A stretch of 64,000 nucleotides of DNA. It comes from Metridium senile. Lineage: Eukaryota; Cnidaria; Anthozoa; Actiniaria; Metridiidae. The position numbers and the translations under genes were made by a program. A model generated the notes under the pieces. The model worked only from the letters and a program-made list of their open reading frames with translations. It made no database searches and was not told where the DNA came from. Below are positions 51,537-64,000 of the stretch, one piece after another; the first letter of the stretch is position 1, and every line of letters begins with the position of its first letter. The DNA is taken from the NCBI GenBank assembly GCA_949775045.1, contig OX459108.1, positions 14,824,263 through 14,888,262 on the forward strand, read 5' to 3'.

Positions 51537-51793
51537 GGGGGGAGGGGTACTCCCTTTGTCCAAGTGGTAGGGGGTGCACAGATAAAAATAACTTATAAAG
51601 CCTTGTCGATTTCTACCCCAACAAAGCAACAAAACAGAGTAAAAATGACTATTAAAGGTACGAAATCATGTTACGTAACTGATTTTTGAGCCAGAACTCT
51701 AAAAGGACCCTAAAAGGTACGCACAGGAAATATTTTCAACCCTAAAAGGTGTGCCGATCACCCCTACCACTTGGACAAAGGGAGTACCCCCGG
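51537..51793. repeat. MITE-like element, second copy of the 37850 family
   Basis: GTACTCCCTTTGTCCAAGTGG ... CCACTTGGACAAAGGGAGTAC ends; the inside matches 37850-38147 with a deletion of about 40 bp. Confidence 0.85.
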
Positions 51794-52206
51794 ACTTATA
51801 CGAGGGTTTTGATACGCAGGTGGTACAAAGATTAGTAAATTTACAATTTAATTACAACTGCAAGATATTGGGCGCTGAGTTTCCACAATCAGATAACAGG
51901 TCAAGGAATATGTTTTTTTCATTTGCCGGCAAGCTCACCATAACAACTTACGTAGAAAGGTCATATTATTCATCTGTCCCTTTCAAACGAATACAATAAG
52001 TTATTTTTGTCTTTTTTAATGTTTATTTAATCATTTTCAAAAAATTTACATAACTACAACACACTACCGAGGTATGACGATTGATGATATATATTTTTGA
52101 CGATGTAGTTGCTAGCGACAATTCCATCAGTTTCTTTTTGTCAGCGCAAACCTTTGCATCGCGTCTTGCAATTGTGAATTTCATTTTTTTCTGTTAGTTT
52201 TTCCCG

Positions 52207-52285
52207 ATTCTTTCATTTATTAGTGTATTGGGAGGGGGGCGGCAAAATTTTATGTTGTCTTTCCAACGACTTTCGATATCAATAA
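52207..52285 (+). repeat. Left fragment of the repeat flanking the GPCR
   Basis: TTTCATTTATTAGTGTATTG then GGAGGGGGGCGGCAAAAT and GTTGTCTTTCCAA matches the left arm of the foldback at 53410-53500 (TTTCATTTATTAGTGTATG, GGTCGGCAAAAT, TTGTCTTTTCCAAA). Confidence 0.75.
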
Positions 52286-52311
52286 TCATACTATTTTTCT
52301 CAATATTCAGA

Positions 52312-53364
52312 ATGACGTTGAACAACTCGACAGTGCTACCGCCCTCCAAGCCAGCCATCGTCCTTTTCAAAGGTTGTGCCGACTTTAGCAGCATTTTACA
52401 AATCGTTCTCATCGTCATCGTCATGATCTTGTCCGTCCTCGGTAACGGTGCCATATGCTGTCTTCTAGTCCGTTTTCGTAGTCTACGTACCGTACCTAAC
52501 ATTCTTGTAGTTAACCTGGCCTTCATTGACGTCATCAATGCCCTGACTAACATGACGTTGTTTATTATGTGGTATCAATGTCAAGTACGCTTCCTGACTG
52601 GGTCAGCGGTATCGTGGTTCATAGTCATGTGGTATGTTCTGTTCATGTATTTGACAGTGTCGTCTCTGGTCGTGTTAATGCTGGACCGTTATGGTGCCAT
52701 AGTACATGGTTTGAAATACCACACATGGAAGACAAAGAACAAAGCTGTGATATCTGTGTTCGTTATCTGGTTAGCTGCTATGGTGTACACGTTTGGTATG
52801 TTTAGTTTGGGGATCGGTATTGATGTCGGCCCACTACCAGTCTGGATCTACCGTATTCAGTATTTCAAGAAATTTGGTCGTTCATTCCTCATCCCAGGCT
52901 ACCTCGTCCCGTTCGCTATTATCGTCCTGTTAGGGTTCCTTATTTGGAGACAAGTGCACATGAGCACTCGTCTCATCGCACCGCAAAGCAATATGGGAAA
53001 GAGAGTCAGAAGTGACGTGCAGACCGCAAAGACTCTTGGGATTACTATCTTGGCGTATTTTTGTATGGGTTGTTTTCCAGTACTTCTCCACAGTATCGCA
53101 AGGCTTCATGGGTCCTGGATCCATTATCTGGCGTTTTTCTTTGTCTTCATGAACAGCATGGCAAACCCTGTGATATATTCGCTAAGAACCAAACGATTTC
53201 GCACTGCATTAATGCTGCTTTTGCGGGATCCCTGTGGTGACAGCCAACCCACTGATAAAACGTTTCGAGCAATGAACAGTTGGTCTACTGGGGGAATGGT
53301 ACCGACTGAGAATACATCAAATATACATGGTTTTGATATTGACAATGACAACAGAATGTTTTAG
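52312..53364 (+). CDS. Rhodopsin-class (class A) G-protein-coupled receptor, single coding exon
   Basis: Seven-helix plasma-membrane receptor of 350 residues with unknown ligand. Helix 1 has the GN word (VIVMILSVLGNGAICCLL), helix 2 LAFIDVINAL with the Na+-site Asp, helix 3 ends LDRY, and helix 7 has MANPVIYSL. Two Asn sites precede helix 1. Odd points: the helix 6 Trp of CWxP is Cys here (FCMGCFP), and the usual disulfide is absent, since the helix 3 position is Ser (25 before the DRY Arg) and extracellular loop 2 has no Cys. The start chosen is the ATG straight after TTTTTCTCAATATTCAG, a good 3' splice signal, so a 5' untranslated exon is likely. An in-frame ATG at 52252 would add a hydrophobic leader but is less likely. 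The gene is flanked by copies of one repeat. Confidence 0.9.
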   Translation: MTLNNSTVLPPSKPAIVLFKGCADFSSILQIVLIVIVMILSVLGNGAICCLLVRFRSLRTVPNILVVNLAFIDVINALTNMTLFIMWYQCQVRFLTGSAVSWFIVMWYVLFMYLTVSSLVVLMLDRYGAIVHGLKYHTWKTKNKAVISVFVIWLAAMVYTFGMFSLGIGIDVGPLPVWIYRIQYFKKFGRSFLIPGYLVPFAIIVLLGFLIWRQVHMSTRLIAPQSNMGKRVRSDVQTAKTLGITILAYFCMGCFPVLLHSIARLHGSWIHYLAFFFVFMNSMANPVIYSLRTKRFRTALMLLLRDPCGDSQPTDKTFRAMNSWSTGGMVPTENTSNIHGFDIDNDNRMF

Positions 53365-53404
53365 AACACTGTTTATGAAATGACGCACATTGAGAGATGT
53401 TATT

Positions 53405-53714
53405 AGAGGGCTTTCATTTATTAGTGTATGCAGTAATGGGCTCCTGGTGTATGGGAGGGGGGGGGGAGGGGGTCGGCAAAATCACCTGTTGTCTTTTCCA
53501 AATATTACCCCCCCCTATCCTTCCTTGTTCGCAAAAAAATATCATAACCAACTCCGCCCTCCCTATATTTCGTCTAGTTTTTACTAAACCCCTATTAAAC
53601 AGCATATAATTTGTAACAACCCCCCTCCCTATATAGCTTCCAAAAATAACGTGACCCCCCTTAATATTGCCGACCCCCCATACACTGATATAAATGAAAG
53701 CCCCTTTAGAAAGC
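53405..53714. mobile_element. Foldback element downstream of the GPCR
   Basis: GGGCTTTCATTTATTAGTGT ... ACACTGATATAAATGAAAGC, with GGTCGGCAAAAT facing ATTGCCGACC. A partial copy lies upstream of the receptor at 52207. Confidence 0.85.
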
Positions 53715-54108
53715 ACATAGGAATCTGTACACATCACAAGTATCTTTAAGCTGTCAGCTATTGTTATAGGTGGACTATCATGAAAATGGTTTCACTTGTA
53801 AACACTACGCTCAACGATTATGGCTACACATGAGTGGCCATGCTGTATCAGCAGACACAATCACAAGCCAAAGGCCTAATGTCTAGGTTATTTCTTTTTG
53901 TTTTTATTTGGTAACAGTAAATATTTGCCGAGAAGTTAAGACTTTTATAAATTAGGGTATACAACACAAGGGTGCTGAATATGGCAGCTTTTGGTAAATT
54001 CCTCATGAATTTTAATAAGTTTTGTATATAGGACTATCAGAGACCATACAAATGGAACTGTACAACGGCGTTGTCCAAGAACTGTCAATAATGTACATAT
54101 TTTGTAAA
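53715..54108. other. Short intergenic stretch between GPCR and MSTO1 3' ends
   Basis: No gene and no clear repeat. It should hold the polyadenylation signals of both converging genes. Confidence 0.5.
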
Positions 54109-58775
<4,667 letters not shown>

Positions 58776-58846
58776 AGAATATCAAACAATATTGCTTATG
58801 GCTACACAGACTGCCACTTCAGACTATAATGTCAGTGAACTTCATC

Positions 58847-58852
58847 AATAAA
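58847..58852 (+). terminator. Polyadenylation signal of TRIAP1
   Basis: AATAAA lies 72 bases after the stop codon in an AT-rich context. Confidence 0.65.
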
Positions 58853-59859
58853 ATGAGCCAAAATCAACAACAACAACAACACAACATGGTTGAATGGCAG
58901 AGACTTGTTAAGACATAAGAAATAAAAATGAAAATAAAATGATGGGAACAAAATATAGAAAAAGAGCTATAATCAAAGACGGTTGATGGCAAGCAAAACA
59001 AGGACATATTGGTAATAACAACTTGGCATGAATGAATGACAGAGATTTAGTAAGACACAAGAAATTGGAAAAAAGTTATAATCAAACATGGTTGATGGCA
59101 AGCAAATGAATCACATATTTGTAATAACAATTTGACATGAATGAATGGCAGAGACTTAGTAGGACATGAACAAAATGAACATTAACAAAGTCTTCAGGAA
59201 CTAGTTATTAACAAAGTCATTGGCATCAGCAACAATATATAATGATAAAGTTGGACGTACAGTACAAAGAAAATTAAAAAATCTATTGTGAAAATAGTGG
59301 GCAAAACTGAAAACAGGATTGAAGGCAATTAATCATTTCAAAGTTTGTTTTTTTTAATAATTTTTTAAACAAAATATTAAACAAATGAAACCAATAGAGT
59401 GTAAACAATATATTCTTGAAATACAAAACTAAGAAAACTAAGTTTTCCTAGTTTGAAGTTACACAGTAGTGTGCTAAGAGTGCTTAAGTTGTGCTAATGA
59501 GCCACATTGAGCTAGCAAAATCAATCAGGGTTCGTGCTACTCCTTAAACTCCTTGAAAACTCGTTAGATTTGATTTACGTTTTTAAGGGCACTTGAAAAG
59601 CCCTTGAATTTTAGAAAATCAGCAAAAACTCCTTAAAAACTCCTTAATTCTAGCTAAAGTAGGGTAAAAATTTGAGAATTGCAAATTAAAGTTAAGCAAA
59701 AATTCTAGTATTGTACATCATTTTCGTAAATTCGTAAATTTTCGTATATCAAAGTTGTCGCAAAAAGTGCTTAAAAATTACTTTTTGGTCCTTGAAAACT
59801 CCTTAGATTTTGTTTACTGACATCAGCACGAACCCTGCCAAGGCTGATAGCACTTTATT

Positions 59860-61100
59860 CATGAAATAAAATACAATTACTACTGTGGACTAGAGCGCAA
59901 ACATATTATATCCATGAAAATGAAATCAAATTACTACTGTGGAATAGAGCGCAAACATATTATATTCATGAAATCAAATCAAATTGTTACTGTGGAATAG
60001 AGCGCAAACACTATATCCATGAAAATGAAATCAAATTACTACTGTGGAATAGAGCGCAAACATATTATATTCATGAAATCAAATCAAATTGTTACTGTGG
60101 AATAGAGCGCAAACATTATATCCATGAAAATGAAATCAAATTACTACTGTGGAATAGAGCGCAAACATTATATTCATGAAATAAAATCAAATTGTTACTG
60201 TGGAATAGAGCGCAAACACTATCCATGAAAATGAAATCAAATTACTACTGTGGAATAGAGCGCAAACATTATATTCATGAAATCAAATCAAATTACTACT
60301 GTGGAATAGAGCACACACACTATATCTATGAAATAGAATCAAATTACTACTGTGGGATAGAGCATAAACACTATCCATGAAAATAACATCAAATTGTTAC
60401 TGTTGACTAGAGCACAAACACTATATCTATGAAATCAAATTACTACTGTGGAATAGAGCGCAAACACTATATCCATGAAAATAACATCAAATTGTTACTG
60501 TGGAATAGAGCGCATGCAAACATTATATTCATGAAATAAATTCAAATTGTTACTGTGGAATAGAGCGCAAACACTATATCCATGAAAATAACATTAAATT
60601 GCTACTGTGGACTTATAAGAGCGCAAACACTATATCTATGAAATTAAATTAAATTACTACTGTGGACTAGTGCGCAAACACTATATCCATGTAATAAAAT
60701 TTAATTACTACTATGGAAAAGAGCGCAAACACTGTATCCATGAAAATAAAATAAAAATGTTACTGTTGACTAGAGCGCAAACACTATATCCATGAAAATA
60801 AAATCAACTAGAGCGCAAACACGTACTATATCCATGAAAATAACATCAAATTACTGCTATTGACTAGAGCGCAAACACTATACCCATGAAAATAACATCA
60901 AATTGCTACTATTGACTAGAGCGCAAACACTATACCCATGAAAATAACATCAAATTGCTTCTATGGAATAGAGCACAAACACTATCTCCATGAAAATAAC
61001 ATCAAATTGCTACTGTGGAATAGAGCACAAACACTATATCCATGAAATAAAATGAAACTGCTACTGTGGAATATAGCGCAAACACTATATCCATGAAATT
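59860..61100. repeat. About 46 bp minisatellite (roughly 26 units)
   Basis: Units are built of ACTACTGTGGAATAGAGCGC, AAACACTATATCCATGAAAA and TNAAATCAAATT. Between 59900 and 60300, two unit types alternate, which suggests a doubled unit of about 100 bp. Confidence 0.93.
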
Positions 61101-61269
61101 TCTCATGTTCAACTGATCGTATCGCAGCAATGTTGGTACAACATGTTGGGGCCCATTCAAAAGAATCTTTAACATTGTCTGTGCTGGTGTTTGACACCAA
61201 GTTAGACACACCAATTTTAAAGTTCACCCATGCAAGGCAATAACTTTGTTTCCTAGTCAGAAAGGAATT

Positions 61270-61869
61270 ATGAAAAATGGAAAACAACAGAGTGTAAACA
61301 ATATATCCGTGAAATACAAAACTTAACAGTGCTACATTAAACAATAGAAAACAACAGAGTTTTAACAATATATCCGTGAAATACAAAACTTAACAGTGCT
61401 ACATTAAACAATAGAAAACAACAGAGTTTTAACAATATATCCGTGAAATACAAAACTAAACAGTGCTACATTAAACAATAGAAAACAACAGAGTTTTAAC
61501 AATATATCCGTGAAATACAAAACTAAACAGTGCTACATTAAACAATAGAAAACAACAGAGTTTTAACAATATATCCGTGAAATACAAAACTAAACAGTGC
61601 TACATTAAACAATAGAAAACAACAGAGTTTTAACAATATATCCGTGAAATACAAAACTAAACAGTGCTACATTAAACAATAGAAAACAACAGAGTTTTAA
61701 CAATATATCCGTGAAATACAAAACTAAACAGTGCTACATTAAACAATAGAAAACAACAGAGTTTTAACAATATATCCGTGAAATACAAAACTAAACAGTG
61801 CTACATTAAACAATAGAAAACAACAGAGTTTTAACAATATATCCGTGAAATACAAAACTAAACAGTGCA
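61270..61869. repeat. 67 bp minisatellite (about 9 units)
   Basis: Units are ACAGAGTTTTAACAATATAT, CCGTGAAATACAAAACTAAA, CAGTGCTACATTAAACAATA, GAAAACA. Later units look identical. A related diverged stretch lies at 59385-59450 (AGAGTGTAAACAATATATTC), so the array flanks the 46 bp array on both sides. Confidence 0.95.
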
Positions 61870-61880
61870 TGGCTAATCTT

Positions 61881-62381
61881 TCTTTTTGTTCTTTTTATAA
61901 ACAACAGCGTATACAATAAGACCTTTGTTACTTGAAAACAACCATTGTCTTGCATGGGTAAACTTAAGAATGGGCGTGTATTACACCTGTAAGGCCAATG
62001 TGTTAAGATGTTAAAATGACGTTATTGAAAAGCCATTTTCACCAGGTACTGTAGGGTAATAACGGTTTTATCAACCTATCTACCAGTTAGTTGGAAAACA
62101 TATTTTCGTCTACGTCTGTCAGGCTATTGTAAAACTCAAGATAAAGTTACTTTTTACATCTTCTTTCTATCCTTATTTGAGATTTTCAAAGTTAGTTTCT
62201 AAAAACTTGTTCTTTTTGTGAGTTTTTCAAGACTTTGTTACTAAACGTTGCTCCTTTTTGAGATTTTCATAGTTTAGCTTGTTTCCAAAAAACTTGTTGC
62301 TCTATTGTTTTATCAATTCTTTTCCGTTGTAGTGCAATATTGTAATTTGTAATGTAAGAAAATGCAAAAAAAGAACAAAAA
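61881..62381. mobile_element. 0.5 kb TIR element, copy 1
   Basis: The ends TCTTTTTGTTCTTTTTATAA and AAAAAAGAACAAAAA are inverted repeats. The body (AAAACAACCATTGTCTTGCA ... TTGTAGTGCAATATTGTAAT) matches 63061-63541 in the same direction. No ORF of note, so it is non-autonomous. Confidence 0.85.
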
Positions 62382-63060
62382 TATAAAAAGAAGTAGAAAA
62401 ACACAAAATTTTATTGAGGAACCATACACGCTTTGAGCTTCAACAGAGCAAAACCCTCAAATTTTGCACGGGACTCTATACTTTTTATACTTTTAATTAA
62501 AAGAACCCAAAAAAATCTACGTTATGTCAATTGTTTTTAAAAAGTTAATTTTTCCAACGAACAAAAAAAAAATTTTCGTAGGAGTTTTTATTTGACTTCA
62601 TGCGAGTTTTGAAAACACTGAGAGGACGAAATATGACAGATCAAGGTACTTCTTTGTCTTTTATTCAAAAATATCCATGTTGTATTGTAGAATGGTTCAC
62701 TAGCCGTCATTTGTGCTTGATATAGTGTGAAAAAACTATTTTCTTATGAGTTGTAATTTTATTTTCATATCACTCCCGTCGGCACAAATCAGTTTGCTTA
62801 AAATCTCGCGTAGTCACCTATTAAATGCTGATTATCTCCAAAACGAGCTCGAGACACCCCATTTTTCATTTTATATTTGGAATCAGCATAAAATTTCACA
62901 TTAAAAAATTGTAGTTTAAAGAAAAGTTTAACATTATTTCCAAAAGCAGCCAGTCACCTACGCTCAGATTTCGATCAGCCGTTGGGGTTTCGTGCGCCCG
63001 CGATACTATCCCTTTTCCACAAGTTAAACCACCAATCTTCTACTCAATGATTAACAATCG

Positions 63061-63541
63061 TTCTTTTTGTTCTTTTTATAAGACCTTTCTGACTTGAAAA
63101 CAACCATTGTCTTGCATGGGTAAACTTAAGAATGGGCGTGTATTACACCAGTAAGGCCAATGTGTTAAGATGTTAGAATGACGTTATTGAAAAGCCATTT
63201 TCACAGGTACTGTAGGGTAATAACGGTTATATCAACCTATCTACCAGTTAGATGGAAAACATATTTTCGTCGGTAACTACGTCTGTCAGGCTATTGTAAA
63301 ACTCAAGGTAAAGTTACTTCTTGTATCATCTTTCTATCCTTATTTGAGATTTTCAAAGTTTAGTTTCTAAAAACGTGTTCTTTTTGTGAATTTTTCATGA
63401 CTTTGTTACTAAAAGTTGCTCCTTTTTGAGATTTTCATAGTTTAGTTTCTTTCCAAAAAACTTGTTGCTCTATTCTTTTATCAATTCTCTTCAGTTGTAG
63501 TGCAATATTTTAATGTAAGAAAACGCATAAAAAGAACAAAA
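63061..63541. mobile_element. 0.5 kb TIR element, copy 2
   Basis: TTCTTTTTGTTCTTTTTATA ... ATAAAAAGAACAAAAA ends. About 90 percent identical to copy 1 by eye, with small indels. Two same-sense copies 700 bp apart could also be read as the long direct repeats of a small retroelement, but the inverted ends favour a DNA element. Confidence 0.85.
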
Positions 63542-63732
63542 ACTGAAGAATTAAAAAGTAGAAAACACAAAGAGTTAGTACTGAAATACGTGTACCCAGA
63601 AGAGCTACTACAAAATAAGTAAATAGAAGTTAATTAGAACAATACGTTTGAACTAATTCCCGACAAACAATGGTCATTTTTACATGGATATACTTATCTT
63701 TCTATTTATTGTTTGAATGATGTAAAGGTTAA

Positions 63733-63828
63733 ATGATGAAGGCTATCAGTTTGATGTCAATTGTTGTGGTCTTGATGCTGATTTACGAAGCAGGGGCGAT
63801 GCCAGGGAAGAACAACGATCCCACCAAG
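63733..63828 (+). CDS. First coding exon of a secreted peptide or protein (3' partial)
   Basis: Two adjacent ATGs open MMKAISLMSIVVVLMLIYEA, then GAMPGKNNDPTK, and meet a GT donor at 63829 (AAG|GTACTG). The run of Ile/Val/Leu followed by EAGA is a clear signal peptide with likely cleavage after AGA. Such short leader exons, cut just after the signal, are common in animal genes for small secreted or Cys-rich peptides. The mature part lies beyond the window, so the family cannot be named. Confidence 0.55.
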
Positions 63829-63904
63829 GTACTGACATAGGAGTTGTTTTTATTTTTCTCTGATATAGCTAATCGTGGCAATCAACATCCTCGCTGAATA
63901 AAAT

Positions 63905-64000
63905 CTTAAATGGAAACTAGCGAATAAACTAGTATAGGCTGCGTCGGTGTTTGATATAAACGATAGGTAATATAATAAAATTTGTACCACCGTAAAAAAT
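63905..64000 (+). repeat. Dispersed hairpin repeat, last copy, cut by window end
   Basis: AAATGGAAACTAGCGAATAA, ACTAGTATAGGCTGCGTCGG, TGTTTGATATAAACGATAGG and GTACCACCGTAAAAAAT match the 49485 units. It lies in the first intron of the secreted-protein gene. Confidence 0.85.

Larger units (their letters stand above)
58776..63732. other. Repeat-rich region downstream of TRIAP1
   Basis: No gene supported. It holds degenerate 100 bp repeats of GCATGAATGAATGGCAGAGA type (58885-59180), two minisatellites, and two TIR elements. A short stretch 59520-59850 has repeated CTTGAAAACTCCTTAGATTT words facing GGTCCTTGAAAACTCC. Between the TIR elements (62382-63060) nothing is recognised. Confidence 0.65.

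Noticed and set aside
51751..51999. 82-codon frame reading YEGFDTQVVQRLVNLQFNYN
   Set aside because: It begins inside the end of a MITE-like element, with no splice partner or known family; not enough to call a gene.
52228..52311. N-terminal extension of the GPCR
   Set aside because: The frame is open, but its first part is repeat sequence without an ATG; a splice acceptor directly before the ATG at 52312 favours the shorter protein.
59860..61869. CRISPR-like or centromere-type array
   Set aside because: No spacers; arrays are only 0.6-1.2 kb and plain minisatellites. A centromere cannot be inferred.
61881..63541. LTR retrotransposon with 0.5 kb LTRs
   Set aside because: Direct repeats are present, but each copy has its own inverted ends, there is no primer-binding site or polypurine tract seen, and no coding between them.

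Overview
This is a stretch of animal nuclear DNA. Genes carry many short GT-AG introns, spacing is loose, and the background is AT-rich and full of microsatellites, minisatellites, hairpin-type (MITE-like) elements and decayed LINE tails. The protein set (C2-type cytosolic phospholipase A2, katanin p60, TAK1/MAP3K7, a rhodopsin-class receptor, Misato, TRIAP1) is metazoan. The repeat style and the divergent single-exon receptor suggest a marine invertebrate, most likely an anthozoan cnidarian. That assignment is an inference, not proven here.

Layout. 1047-10500 (+): a cPLA2 missing only its first coding exon, ending in a CaaX-like CTIL. 12693-19113 (-): katanin p60, 9 exons, complete. 20488-30364 (+): MAP3K7/TAK1, 15 exons, complete, with a large low-complexity exon; it is head-to-head with katanin. 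30365-37152: repeats, a LINE fragment and a 1.1 kb palindrome. 37153-42974 (+): a second, shorter MAP3K7 paralog made by local duplication; it keeps the kinase domain, but the C-terminal half is replaced by an unrecognised 60-residue tail. 42975-52311: repeat-rich intergenic DNA with a 300 bp TGCTC array and several arrays of a dispersed repeat carrying a conserved hairpin. 52312-53364 (+): a GPCR flanked on both sides by the same repeat. 54109-57556 (-): Misato (MSTO1). 57719-58775 (+): TRIAP1, head-to-head with MSTO1 across 162 bp; both products are mitochondrial. 58776-63732: two large minisatellites and two copies of a 0.5 kb TIR element. 63733-63828 (+): a signal-peptide exon of a secreted protein that continues past the window.

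Main points of interest: the truncated TAK1 paralog with a new tail; the prion-like linker of the full-length TAK1; the CaaX end of a C2-bearing cPLA2, lying on a 160 bp tandem repeat; a repeated pattern of exon edges copied into neighbouring introns; and a dispersed repeat whose core resembles a hammerhead ribozyme, for which the two TAK1 copies supply filled and empty insertion sites. Splice junctions were assigned by eye from GT-AG signals, reading frame and protein family knowledge.
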